DNA of 32,572 nt from Schoenoplectus triqueter (GCA_964058805.1 CAXKVV010001312.1:1-32572); one strand, 5' to 3'; numbered from the stretch's first letter, positions 1 through 10,589 are shown. Notes: generated from the letters alone by a model not told the origin. Made by a program: numbers and translations.

Positions 1-176
1 ATGCTATTTGCTGCTCGAATGATTTACATTCACTGTTTCTTTTATTGAATGTAATTTAATTCGATCAAATTACCAAACTTGTACTTGGTTGGTATATCAT
101 ATATATGTGATACTAATATACCAAGCAACCTAAAATGAAGAACCACGACAATATCAGTAAAATTAACACTACCTAC
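1..176 (-). other. Intron of the DUF630/DUF632 gene (edge of window)
   Basis: A donor GT at 176-175 follows the LLQG codons in phase 2, so this AT-rich stretch is read as intron. An AG near base 32 followed by a short open frame could start a further exon. It lacks the Met-Trp-containing segment that normally follows at this point of DUF632, so no exon is called. Confidence 0.5.
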
Positions 177-2389
177 CCTTGTAACAAATCTATTAGTTGT
201 GGGTAAAGCTCTTCATCTCTTAGTGTTTCAATACGTCTCGATAGCGATTGGATTGAATGAAATGACACCTTTAGCCTTGTATGTAGATTCTGTACTGTGG
301 CTCTTGTTCTGTCAACTGATAATGGTTCTTCTCCATTCATGTCTTGGTTTCTCAACTGGTTCAGCTTCTTCTCATACTCTATTCTTATTTTCTCTCCTGC
401 CTAAGCATAAAAACACAATACCCATTACTCATTTTTGCATACCAAAAAAGATTAGATTATTAAGACAGTGCTGTATAGGCCACATTAATACTTAAATATG
501 CACCTTGACTTCATGATATAATTTCTTCTCCAATAAGTACAACTTGTCCAATGTCGAATGGTGACTGGTGAGCATCACCGATGAGTCGTCAGAGAAGCAG
601 CTATTTGCATCAAATGCATCCTCTCTGGAGCTGGCTGACCCCACAAAAAATCGAGAAGATGATGAACGGGATGAGCCGGACCGAAATAATGTAACCGGAT
701 TTAACATTTTAGCTTCAAATAAATAATTTAAGAAATCTTATATTAATCGCAGGCAGACAATAACAAACAAGGGAAAATTCTTATTTACAGGCATGTAATT
801 CTTAAACATAGGTTACCAAACCAAGCTGGAACTGGCATGGTTCTCGGTTCCGCTATAAAGTATCAACTGCTGAAAACTCACATGTACTCATTACAAGCAT
901 GATGAAGTTGATATTAGGTTTTACCTATTTATTGGTTTTGGTATCTCATAAGATATCACTTTCTGTCATCCTAGTACTGATACAGGGTACTACAATCCAA
1001 AAAATCACATAATGACTATACAAGAATCCATGCATAAAAGATTAAAAAAATAGATAAATAAATAAAAGACAAACCAGCAAGATCAATTGGAGTTGAACAA
1101 AGTTGATTGGATTGAACCTGACCCGCCTCCAACAAACTTGCTATCTCATGAGCTGCATCTGAAGCCCTTTCAAATTGCATTTCAATCTCTCTCATTATCT
1201 CTGCCAAACATAAAGGTCTTTGATTCATGTAAACTGTAAATCCTGACATATTATCATCTACCTCTATTTTACTACCTCTGACCAAATCTTTCTTTTCCTT
1301 TTCCTCTCCTTTTAATTCAACATCTATCCCTCTGCTTGCATCTGCTACAATCTCCACACTATCCATTCCTTTATTCTGGAACCCCTTAATATCTTGCTTT
1401 AAGTTACTGTTACAAGTGGAGACATTGCACAATTCACCATGTTTCGGTTTGAGACCTGAAGAATCTCCACCGTTGATTCTGAAATCAAACTCCACTTCAG
1501 TTTCATCTTCTATCCTATCTTCCTCATCTGTTTCCTCAGCCAACTCCATTTCAACTGAATTTATATCCTCTTCTAATTCAGGTATACCCTCTAGTTCCCG
1601 CAACCGCTGCAGACTCGCCACATCATCATCATCTCTGACAATCCTGTCATAGCCACTATAATTGAGGTTAGTATATGCGTAGTTGTCCAGAGAAGTGAAA
1701 GGGTTCCAAAAGAAGTCCCATTGCGAGTTTTCGGGTGGAGGAGGATAGCTATCCCCACCTGACATGTTATAATTAGGTGAAAATGCCATGTGAGTGCAAC
1801 TGCCAAAGAAACCATTGATCCCGTAGTTTCTCTCCATTGGGAAGTATGACTCAATCCTTATGGCTTCAGTCGGCTGATACCTCTCTTGCACGGTTACTGG
1901 TGCATGGATGCTAGATCTCATGTACCTCACCTCACCAAAATCCCGTATTACAGGGTCTATTGAAGAAGCTCCAATCAACAAATCTTCACTGCCATTCTCC
2001 ATTGCAAAGTGAGATTCTACTCTTATGGTTTCAACTGGTGAGGGCTGCTCTTGCACAGAAATGGATGCATGGTCCCCCCACCTTAAATACTTGGCCACAT
2101 GGAAGTTTCTTTTTCCAGGGTCTAAGGGGTGAATTTCAAGACCTGTTCGCTTATTTGATATGAGAGGTGGTGTTCTGTAAGGATCGAAAGGTAACAAAAA
2201 TTCCTGTTTGTAATCTTCACTGATGAATCTGCTAAGAGCCGTGGAGACCCTTTTTAAGGATTGAATATATGCAATGTGGCCTGATGCGAACTCTGATCTT
2301 TGTTTAAGGGCTTGTTTTATAAAATTCTTCCGGTCCTTGCAAAGTTGCACTGCCTCTGCATCATGCAGCCTTGAAGCAGAACATCCCAT
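177..2389 (-). CDS. DUF630/DUF632 (NRG2-like) protein, first three coding exons, 3' end outside window
   Basis: Proposed coding exons on the minus strand are 2389-1075, 712-504 and about 391-177; all junctions are GT/AG and the phases (1, 0, 2) agree. The third exon's acceptor is the least certain because several AGs lie at 400-392. The start gives MGCSASR, an N-myristoylation-type N-terminus followed by the basic DUF630 helix (about residues 1-60). Then come a Pro-rich stretch ending in QWDFFWNPF (about 216-231), an acidic segment with EGIPELEED (about 267-275), and the start of DUF632 (LCLAEIMREIEMQFERA). Exons 2 and 3 continue DUF632 with LDKLYLLEKKLYHEVK and EELYPQLIDLLQG. Family members include plant NRG2 (nitrate regulation) and other plasma-membrane or nuclear regulators; the function here is inferred from family only. 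A 31-residue segment is duplicated (101-131 and 156-186). The C-terminal part of DUF632 lies beyond base 1. Confidence 0.9.
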
Positions 2390-2906
2390 TTCCTTCAGAA
2401 AATTAAGGTATTTCCATGGTTGTTGGAGTTGTCTGTTAATTTGAATTAATATGGTCAGGAGGTGTTCATTTACCTCCAGTCTTTTTTTGTGGGCATTGTG
2501 AAAAATGTTTGCATGTGAAAATTCAGAAAAATAAAAGGATCTATGTATTTAATTATGAAAAGATTTATTATTGATAGAACAGGATCATGATAAAACCTGA
2601 TTATTTTACTTCCTCTGGACAAATTCAGCACATCAAAGAGAAAATCTACAAACCTGGAATAAAATAATAGCATGTTATCAACATTTGGAGAAGAAAATGT
2701 GTTTCCATTGGAATTTGAGGTTGACAAAAAGAGTTCAAGGACAGTTGATTTTACAAAGGAAAGAAAGCTAACTCATGATATATTTAGTGGTTGATATCAG
2801 AAAATTAAAGTACCTCTAGTAGAACTAACAGGAAAGCGAAAAGAGTAATGCAATGCTAAGAAAAGAAATTAGAGGGGTAATGACAGAAGAGGATTGAAAA
2901 TTGAGG
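2390..2906. other. Upstream or leader-intron sequence, no further gene seen
   Basis: Sequence between the start of the DUF630/DUF632 coding region and the LINE. It probably belongs to that gene's leader or leader intron. The minus-strand reading frame at 2470-2727 resembles nothing recognisable. Confidence 0.4.
2403..2417 (-). promoter_or_regulatory. Tiny upstream ORF before the DUF630/DUF632 start
   Basis: Upstream of the main ATG, the minus strand reads ATG GAA ATA CCT TAA, a four-codon ORF (MEIP) ending 13 bases before the main start. It counts as a uORF only if this stretch is in the mature leader. A possible splice acceptor (TTTTCTGAAG) lies between it and the main ATG and would remove it from the mRNA; another (TTAACAG) lies upstream and would keep it. 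Confidence 0.3.
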
Positions 2907-2989
2907 GTACATATAGGTAGACGACGACGACAATAACAACAAAGCCTTTAATCTTAAATAAATTGGGGTAGGCTACAAATGAAATTCAA

Positions 2990-3345
2990 TCGGAAAGCAT
3001 AAGATCAAAGATCTCAAATATCAGTAATGATAATGAATATGATGAAAGAAAAAGAAAATAAATAAATAATAATAAATAAATAAAGATGATAATGATAATG
3101 ATGATGATAATATGCTAATAGTAATAGTAATAATAACAATAATAATAGTACAATAAATTTCTATTATAAAATTTATTTATAAATCCTAAAATTCTATTTT
3201 AAAACCTAATTCTAAATTCTAAATCCTAAAATTCTATTTCTAAATCTCTATTTCTAAAACTTATTTCTAAATTCTAAATCCTAAAATCCTAAAATCTAAG
3301 AACATAAAATCTATAACTCTATTATTAGACTCTAACTCCTAAATC
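2990..3345. repeat. Low-complexity 3' region of the LINE
   Basis: AAT/GAT/TAA-type microsatellite (about 3040-3150) is followed by degenerate repeats of TCTAAATCCTAAAATTC-like units (about 3160-3340). The block is inside the LINE as defined by its target duplications, so it is either the element's 3' untranslated region or a later expansion. Confidence 0.6.
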
Positions 3346-3534
3346 ATGGTTCAGGTACATGAATCGTCATCTTCCAAACACTCCTATCCAAAGCAAACTC
3401 TTTGGATATATTTCATTCCTTCAAATCTCTTTTTATTGTTTCCTCCCATGTCAGTCTCGGTCAACCTCTTCCTCTTCTTTTATTTTCAGAACGATTTAAA
3501 AATACCGTTGCGTACTTCAGGAAGCCTTCGTTGA

Positions 3535-5010
3535 ATATGACCAAACCAACGCAAACGATGTTGGACTAGCTTCTCTTGAATTGGTGCTATCCAAATTTGT
3601 CTCTAATATCATCATTTCTGATTCGATCTTTCCTTGTGTGGCCACATATCCAACGCAACATCCGCATTTCAGCTACATTCATTTTCTGGACGTGTTATCC
3701 AACACAACATCGCGGGTCTAATCGCCGTCCTGTAGAACTTGTCTTTTAATTTGTTTGGGACCTTTTTGTCACAAAGAACATCAGATGCTTGTCTCCATTT
3801 TACCCATCCAACTCTTATTCTATGACTAATATTTTCATCGATCTCTCCTTCACTCTGCAACATCGATCCCAAATATCGAAATGTGTCATTCATGAGTACT
3901 ACTCGTCTATCCAAACTAACATCTCTGTCATCTAAGTTTTCCCTACTGAACTGACACCTCATATATTCAATTTTTGGTCCTACTAAGTCTAAAATCTTTT
4001 GATTCTAAAGTTTGTCTCCACAACTCTAGTTTTTGATTGACTTCAATTCTGCTCTCGTCAATCAGCACCACATCATCAGCAAAAAGCATACACCAAGGAA
4101 TATCTATTTGTATGTCCTTTGTGATCTCGTTCATCACTAAAGTGAAAATATATGGACTAAATGCTGACCCTTGATGTAATCTTATCTTAATAGGAAATGT
4201 ATCAGACTCGCCGTCACATTCTCTGATACAAATCACAATATTTGTGTACATATCCTTAATAAGAGTAACGTACTTTGTTGGGACTAGTTTCCTTTTGAGC
4301 GCCCACCACATGATATTTCTCGGTATTTTATCATATGCTTTCTTTAAATCAATAAATATCATATGTAGGTCCTACTTCTGTTCCCGATATCTCTCTATAA
4401 GTTGTCTTATCAAGAAAATCGCCTCCATAGTGGACCTCCCAGGCATAAAACCAAACTGATTTTTAGAGACAGTTGTCAGTTTTCTTAAACGGTGCTCGAT
4501 CACTCTCTCCCAAAGGTTCATGGTATGACTCATGAGCTTAATTCCTCTGTAATTAGTACAACTTTGAATATCTCCTTTATTCTTGAAGATTGGTACTAAT
4601 ATACTTCTTCTCCGCTCATCAGACATCTTATTGGACTGAAAAATGATATTAAATAGTTTAGTGAGTCACACTATTTCTATATCTCCAAGACATCTACATA
4701 TCTCAATTGGGATGTTATCTGGTCCTAATGTTTTACCTATTTTTATTTTTTTTAAATCTTCTTTCACCCCAGACTCTTGAATTCTCCGAACAAATCGTCT
4801 ATTGGTGTCAATTGAGTCGTCCAACTCGATCGCGATTTTCTCACTCTCGTCGTTGAATAGCTTGTCGAAGTATTCTCTCTATCTGTTCTTAATCTCCTCA
4901 TCATTCACCAAAAGTCTATCAGACTCATTCTTAATACATTTAACTTGGTTGAAGTCTCTTGTCTTCTTTTCTCGAAATTTAGTCATATTGTAGACATCAT
5001 TTTCGTCATC
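3535..5010 (-). pseudogene. LINE reverse transcriptase remnant
   Basis: Successive minus-strand segments read as one RTE-type polymerase. The linker runs from about 5010. RT blocks follow: LVPIFKNKGD and NYRGIKLMSH (4626-4372), [21 protein letters not shown] and the catalytic [13 protein letters not shown] (4362-3967), then the C-terminal RYLGSMLQSEG region (3962-3669) and RWFGHIQRR (near 3540). A TAG interrupts the frame just after the EQK codons (about 4371), a single-base shift separates 3967 from 3962, and other stops occur upstream. The two aspartates of FADD remain, but the protein cannot be made whole. The 5' endonuclease is missing. Confidence 0.85.
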
Positions 5011-5029
5011 TTTCGTACATATAGGTAGA

Positions 5030-6092
5030 GAGAGAAAAAATGAGTCATGCAAGAAGAAAGAGTGTAATAAATGGCATTAGATTACTGTAATGGTCTTTTC
5101 ATCATAAATGGTAAAATACTTTTATCTTCAGGGTCATTTTCATCATTTGTGGATGAAACTTGATTCAAAGGATAATTTAGACTCTCTCCTGAGGTTTTCA
5201 TCAGGCTTTGCTCAGGGATAAATTGATGTCTTTATAGAAAATGTGGGTATATGACCTCTCACTATCTGTATCAGGGATGCACATGATACATGTAATTATA
5301 TAGTGAAATTTCATCACCATTTATCAAAAAGTAACAACTATATAGAATATTTTCTTGCTCAAAATTGCTTCTGAACCGAGAAAGTTGACGAATCAAAAGA
5401 CAATACATGTGGGAGATTGTACTGGTTAGTGAATGAACAGAAGAATAAGGACCTCAGATTAGTACATATACCAGTATGTACTATTTGCTCTGCACGGACA
5501 GGCCAAGGTGGCTTTAATTTATAACAAATTGGCACTACAAAATTGAGGTCATTGGTTAATTCTTAACAGACCAACATAAAATTGGATCTATTTTTGATAA
5601 TTATGATCTACAAGGCAAATATTGCTGAAAGTTGATGCTTCATGCTTATCATTTTTTGCATTTTGACTAATAAGCTAACGGAGACAAAAATTAGAAACAA
5701 ATGAACTTAATTTGATTGTTTTGGTACCTATCTTCATGTTGTCAGTTATGGTCCCATATAGTTTGCATGAATTGGGCCAGATATGTTGAAAGTCACCTAA
5801 GTAGGAAAAGGAAAGCAAGGAATGTCAAATTTACATACCAACAAATTTTCATTGTATTAAAAGTTTAAAACAGGTATAAATAAATGGAGTATGGTCTCCA
5901 ACAGACGTTAACTCATGAAATTAAAATTAGTAACTGTAAATACAGAACATATTAAGATACCAGGCGAAATGATTTGGTATAATCGGATTGTACCAATCAT
6001 TTTTCTTAGATGTGAGCATCTATCGAAGAAGAAAAGTGATAATATCAACCAAAAATCAAGAATAAATCTTGCGAAAGTAATAAGGTCGTTAC
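5030..6092. other. No gene recognised
   Basis: AT-rich sequence with no protein homology seen in any frame. The short plus-strand frame at 5915-6118 is unsupported. If the leader exon at 6093 is real, this is the distal part of the leader intron. Confidence 0.5.
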
Positions 6093-6345
6093 CTGAAGAG
6101 GAGAAAACTAACAGCTAAGGATTTAGCATTTAATTACCTCAATATATATCCCAAATGAAATGATATTCGGTTCTGGACAAGAAGAAGAGCCCCCTTCGCC
6201 TTGTTTCAAGCATTAACCCGGGAAAAAGAAAGAGAGAGAGAGAGCGAAGCAAAGCAACTAGTAGAAGAAGGCAAATAATACGGATGCAACTGAAATGAAA
6301 TAACACACTTCTTGAGGAGTGGCGTGCATAATCAAATGCACCGCA
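6093..6345 (-). other. Candidate untranslated leader exon of the DUF630/DUF632 gene
   Basis: On the minus strand this stretch is pyrimidine-rich with a (CT)n tract, as plant 5' leaders often are, and it ends in a strong donor consensus CAG|GTAACG at 6093/6092. A weaker donor, GAG|GTAATT, lies near 6137. Splicing to an acceptor just upstream of the ATG at 2389 would give a leader intron of about 3.7 kb. This is inference from composition and splice consensus only; the upstream boundary is arbitrary. Confidence 0.3.
6230..6244. repeat. (AG)n microsatellite
   Basis: About seven AG units; CT on the minus strand, inside the candidate leader exon. Confidence 0.85.
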
Positions 6346-6485
6346 CAGCTACATGGCAAAAATCCAAAACCTGAAAAAAGTAATAAAATAATAAAGAAAG
6401 ACAAAATGCACTGCACCTGGGACAGGGAAGGTGACCCAGACCCTACTACGAATCCACCAGCTTGTTGTCTTTGGTTAACTTTGCT

Positions 6486-6856
6486 TGCTTAGAATTAAAT
6501 GATTACTGTTAAATACTTTTGTGTACTAAATATCATTATTATCTTTCAAGAATATTAATACGTATAGAAAGTTGAACGAAACGATTTGCAATGTCTATTT
6601 AACGTTAATAATTACTATTTGTTTAGAATTAAATGATTACTGTTAAATACTTCTGCATACTAATATTATTAATATCTTTGTGGACTATAAATAATTCTAC
6701 ATAATTAAACGAAATATTTGAAATATTGGTTTCTGTAAATTTTTAGTGCTTATTTAGAATTTAATGATGATTTTTAGTACTTATGCATACTAAGTATTAA
6801 TGTTAATTACTATCTTTCTAGACCGCTAACAATTGTCTATAATTGAATAAAGAGAA
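6486..6856. repeat. Three degenerate tandem copies of a ~130-bp AT-rich unit
   Basis: Copies begin near 6486, 6620 and 6751, each with TTAGAATTAAATGATTACTG or a variant, followed by a TACTTnTGnnTACTAA block and a TATCTTT block. A fourth partial copy (AGTACTTTTGAGAACTTAATGATG, less conserved) follows the MITE at about 7236. The MITE at 6857 therefore may have interrupted the array. Confidence 0.6.
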
Positions 6857-7226
6857 GGGATCCAATTATTATTTTTTTGGTGCCCATGGTGCCTATTTAT
6901 TTATTTATGTATAAATTTAAAAATGTGAACCGTTAGATGTATTCTATATCATCTCAATTGTATGTATATGAAAAAAAAAATTAACTTTATTTGAATAGTC
7001 ATCAAGTAACGTGTCTAAATTGTAAAATTTGGTCCGTTGATTTTATTAACGCTTGATGCCTATATAAATAATATCGAAATGATATAATTTTTTGTATACA
7101 TATATAAAATGATATTTACAAAATATTTCTTCAATTAGTTTTGTTATTTAAGAATTAAATAATAGTTATTTGATATTTAATTTTAATGGCACCGATGTGA
7201 CACCAAAATGGTGGTAATTGGATCCC
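6857..7226. mobile_element. MITE-like element with ~35-bp terminal inverted repeats
   Basis: The left end GGGATCCAATTATTATTTTT and the right end are inverted: the complement of 7185-7226 begins GGGATCCAATTACCACCATT and both continue TTGGTG and GGTGCC. The length is 370 bp with no coding capacity. No convincing target duplication was seen, so the superfamily is open. Its GGGATC ends resemble those of the foldback at 10152. Confidence 0.65.
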
Positions 7227-7518
7227 ATTATAATTAGTACTTTTGAGAACTTAATGATGAGTATAAATTTGTTTATGCCAAATAATAAAATATTAATTCT
7301 ATATTCAAAAACTATTAGTTCTTCGCTAATTGCAAAATAAATACAAAATTATGTCTAATTTGCTATTACTATTTTCAGTAATAGTTATGATTATGAATAC
7401 CTTCAGTATTAACACAATTTTCTAGTTCTTGAATTTGAGAATATATTTCTTTCACGGCTACTAATAATTTCAATGTGGTGTTGTAACTTATAACACAATA
7501 TGATTATTTGACAAAGAG
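7227..7518. other. No gene recognised
   Basis: AT-rich sequence between the MITE and the copia remnant; nothing seen beyond the partial tandem-repeat copy near 7236. Confidence 0.5.
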
Positions 7519-7716
7519 AGTTGAGAAAGAATAATGAATCTGTTATATCTTATTCTTGAGTTCATACTCGGTATATATATGGTTCCTATTTACAACGGTA
7601 ATAAACGATTGTTTTATTCTAACGGTACTGTAATGGTATTTTATATTATTGGGCATGTGATATAATTTGTTAAATATGTTGAGGCCTAATAATACTCAAA
7701 TTATATTTTCTTAACA
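7519..7716 (-). repeat. 3' LTR of the copia remnant
   Basis: This 198-bp LTR begins TGTTAAG at 7716 after the polypurine tract and has a TATATATA motif near 7573. It shares its start with the partial LTR copy at 8111-8187 and has a TTACCGTTGTAAA-like block in common with the LTRs at 17031 and 21723. Confidence 0.75.
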
Positions 7717-8110
7717 CTCCTTCTCAAATTGGGTTATAAATATCGATTAACCTTAATTTGCTCGTGTTTTCTTCGAACGGTCTTGGCTCCAATATTTTTG
7801 TAAAAATATCCACCAATTAATTTTTGCTTCTAACAAAGGGAGCTTCGATCTTCTTGGCTTGTATCTTTTCGCGAACAAAATGACAATCTACTTCGATGTG
7901 TTTATTTCATTCATGAAACACCGGGTTCGAAGCAATGTGTCTCGCGGCTTGATTGTCGCAAAATATTTGCATTGGTTTGTGTATTGTGATACTCATGTCA
8001 GCTAAGAGTTGCTTGATCCAAGTAAATTCACTAACGGTTGATGTCATGGCTCGATATTCTGTTTCAGTACTTGATCGAGCCATGACATTTTATTTTTTGC
8101 TTTGGACACT
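7717..8110 (-). pseudogene. Copia RNase H domain remnant
   Basis: Minus-strand translation gives EYRAMTSTVSEFTWIKQLLA, then IFCDNQAARHIASNPVFHE, HIEVDCHFVREKIQ and DIFTK, the standard copia RNase H and C-terminal blocks. Stops interrupt it after VFHE and within the SKN..VDIF region. The N-terminal edge is out of frame and fuses to LTR sequence near 8108. Confidence 0.8.
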
Positions 8111-8187
8111 AATTTATCATTGGGCCTGTGATATAATTTGTTAAATATGTTGAGGCCCAATAATACCCAAATTATATTTTCTTAACA

Positions 8188-8488
8188 TGTGATTTACAAA
8201 ACGTTATGTACTAAGTATTAACACTTGTACTAAAAAGTCAGAGATTTCAAAAGATTAGTGTCCGACCACACGGATTATGATGCCTGTCCAATCTGAAAAA
8301 TATGTGTTTCTTTGACAACTATTAAAAATTTTAATTGCAATTATTAACACTTGCAATATAATGTATTAACTGGACTTTAGTTCACGAGAATATATGCCGT
8401 GATAGGCGATGAAATCATATTTTATCCGAAGGACAGAGCCGGAATTTCATCTTTATCCAATTGTAATAGAATATTTGCTCCTATAATC
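8188..8488. other. No gene recognised
   Basis: AT-rich sequence with no coding or repeat signal that could be supported. Confidence 0.5.
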
Positions 8489-8923
8489 GTGATTTTTTAA
8501 ATAAGAATAAATACTATATGTAATACTAAGTATTATTAAGTCATAATTTTAATAATAAAAATAACAGTGTGACAGCTACAGTGACATTTTTTTCATAAAC
8601 GTGCCACTAAAATTGACATTTTCATACAAAAGGCCATTGAGACTCGTGTATTCCTACAAACACGTCATTCAGATTGGCGCCATTAATGTGTATTTAAATA
8701 CATTTAAAGGCCATTGAGACTCTCTCATCTTCGATGGATAATTCTATTGGTTCGTGCAGAAAAGGGTCACTTCTATTAATGTGTTTTTTTAGGACTCACT
8801 TTGATTGATGTGTTTTATAAGCGTTAATACAGTGGTGTGCTGTTATTTTTATTATTAAAATTAAAATTTAAAAATTATTATTATTAAAAAATAAAATTTA
8901 TTATTCTTATTTAAAAGAATCAC
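8489..8923. mobile_element. Inverted-repeat element, probable MITE
   Basis: The outer arms pair: GTGATTTTTTAAATAAGAAT at 8489 against the complement of 8904-8923. A second inner block, TAATTTTAATAATAAAAATAACAG, matches the complement of about 8841-8864. The centre holds a direct repeat AAAGGCCATTGAGACTC (near 8630 and 8707). No protein is encoded and no target duplication is clear; homology may extend slightly outside the stated ends. Confidence 0.55.
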
Positions 8924-10151
8924 TGCTGCTCAAACATAGAATTTGCACTTGCACGTGAAAAGCCTAGCTGGATATTTTGAAATGCAAAGTCAAAAAGTAT
9001 ACAATGAGAAGATGAATGGGAGACAATACAAAAGTAACCATGGGAATTTCCTAAAGAGAAAAAAGTGATAATATAGATAGATCATAGATGTAAGTGGTTG
9101 GTCCTACTAACGAAGAAAAGCGAAGCAATAAAAGATTTAAAAAAAAGGACAAGAGATGAGCAGAGGAGGGAGGAAAAAAAAGGAGATGCTGCTCCTCAAA
9201 AAGACAAAAACCTCTCCCGTGGCCTCCTATGAATTATGATCCTATCCTTCATCTGTCTCACCATTTTACATTCTCACCCCTGCAAGACAGTTTATTCACT
9301 AAAAAATATGCATGCATGTAGGGCAAGGGAGGTTAAAAACGGAAAGGCTTTGATTAATATTCTAAAATCCACCACCGAATTAAAGCAAACTACTTGATAA
9401 TTCCAAACGTCAATTCTGTTGATATGTTATGTAGACAGACAGATTCTAATTTTTCATATCTGAGTCTGAGACGGCCATTCGAATATATATCTTACTATAT
9501 CAAAGTTAACAGTGAATAAGTTGAGCCCCAGCATTGAGCATTCAATTCAAATATTCAATCCATGATAAAAGTTGAAGCTAAGAAAACTGTACTGTGTAAC
9601 ATTGCACTGTACCGTTGTACGTAACAGAAATAATAAACATATAAAGAGAAAATAAAACAAAAGAAGCCTCGTCGCTCTTGCTATTAGTATTAGTATTACA
9701 CTCTCTCCTAGATAATAATAGATTAAAGAGCAACACGGAGAATCTTATCTTCTTCCCTTTTTTTTGTCTCCTCATCATTACTTGCTGTCTTTTCTTTTCT
9801 TTTTTTTCCCCTCAAGAAGAATACGAATACCACTGTGCTGGAATATTTCAAGTGTAGTATCATTAGAGTGAGTGTTATTAATATTTTTATAAAATATAAT
9901 TAAAATTCTATAATAATTTAAATTTAATATTTTTCATGAAATGTTAAATGATATTCAGATTAAAGAGTACACTTCTCTTAGAAAAATAAATCTATAGTTC
10001 TCTACACAGTTGGGACTTGGGAACAAAAACAATATCCGGTTTCACTGCAAATAGAGAGCCTCTGCACACGTCACTCGTGATGTCTCTCGAGGGTAAAAAA
10101 CAAACGCATGTTTTCTTCTTTGAGGAAAAGTAAAAAAAAAAACAGAGAGAA
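8924..10151. other. No gene recognised
   Basis: AT-rich intergenic sequence with a purine-rich run (9120-9190) and a polypyrimidine stretch (9750-9815). Short frames such as 9578-9778 (minus) have no recognisable motif. A promoter or leader could be hidden here but nothing decides it. Confidence 0.5.
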
Positions 10152-10535
10152 GGGATCAGTTGACAACCGATTATTTTGACAACGTTAACAATAATTCTCT
10201 AAATAAATACAAAAAAAATCTTAAAAATAAAAAAAAAATTATAAATGTGTTCTTCTACTTTTAGATTGATATTCATTTAAATTTCATATAATTTCATTAT
10301 CATTTGATAGTTCATCAAAGATCATTAAATTTTCATATAATTTATAATGGTTTCAATTTAACGGTTTTTGATGGACTATCAAAGGGTAATAAAATTACAT
10401 GAAATTTGAACGACCATCAATATAAAGGTAGAAGAACACATCTATAAATCTTTTTTTCATTTTTAAGATATTTTTGTATTTACTTAGAGATCCATTGTTG
10501 AGGTTATCAAAATAACTCATTGCCAATGGATCCCC
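10152..10535. mobile_element. Foldback MITE, nearly full-length inverted repeat
   Basis: The 384-bp element folds on itself almost end to end. The left arm from GGGATCAGTTGACAA pairs with the complement of the right end GGGGATCCATTGGCAA. Pairing continues through TTATTTTGA, CTAAnTAAATACAAAAA, GTGTTCTTCTAC and AAATTTCATnTAATTT to a centre near 10345. There are no ORFs and no clear target duplication. Transcription would give a long hairpin. Confidence 0.8.
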
Positions 10536-10589
10536 ACTCAAAAAAAAAATGCATGTTCATTCAAGATATACTGATATGATGTTATGTAA

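Larger units (their letters stand above)
2922..5014 (-). mobile_element. 5'-truncated RTE-type LINE with 15-bp target-site duplication
   Basis: The element lies on the minus strand between two copies of a 15-bp sequence beginning GTACATATAGG, at 2907-2921 and 5015-5029; this is a target-site duplication. Its 5' end starts inside the linker before the reverse transcriptase, as expected of 5' truncation during target-primed reverse transcription. The 3' end has the GGCTTTGTTGTTATTGTCG tail preceded by a GTAGCC-type motif, typical of plant RTE-clade LINEs. Clade assignment rests on recognising the reverse transcriptase and this tail; an L1 relative is the alternative. Confidence 0.85.
7519..8187 (-). 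mobile_element. Deleted Ty1-copia remnant: partial 5' LTR, RNase H, 3' LTR
   Basis: Read on the minus strand, a partial LTR starts TGTTAAGAAAATATAATTTG at 8187 and runs to about 8111. It joins directly to the end of a copia pol, then a purine tract (GAGAAGGAG), then a second LTR from 7716 that begins with the same TGTTAAG sequence and ends near 7519 in TCTCAAC. Most of the 5' LTR, gag and most of pol are gone. The LTR termini and RNase H resemble the element at 17031-21929, so it is an older relative. Confidence 0.8.

Noticed and set aside
1..31. Possible fourth exon at the left edge
   Set aside because: AG acceptor and phase fit, but the reading (ECKSFEQQIA) does not match the usual Met-Trp segment after LLQG, and the window ends.
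199..495. 98-residue plus-strand frame
   Set aside because: Antisense to exon 3 and intron of the DUF630/DUF632 gene.
3160..3340. Interstitial telomere repeat
   Set aside because: Units resemble CTAAATCC/TTCTAAA but are not the plant CCCTAAA repeat in register; a degenerate A/T repeat in the LINE 3' end is simpler.
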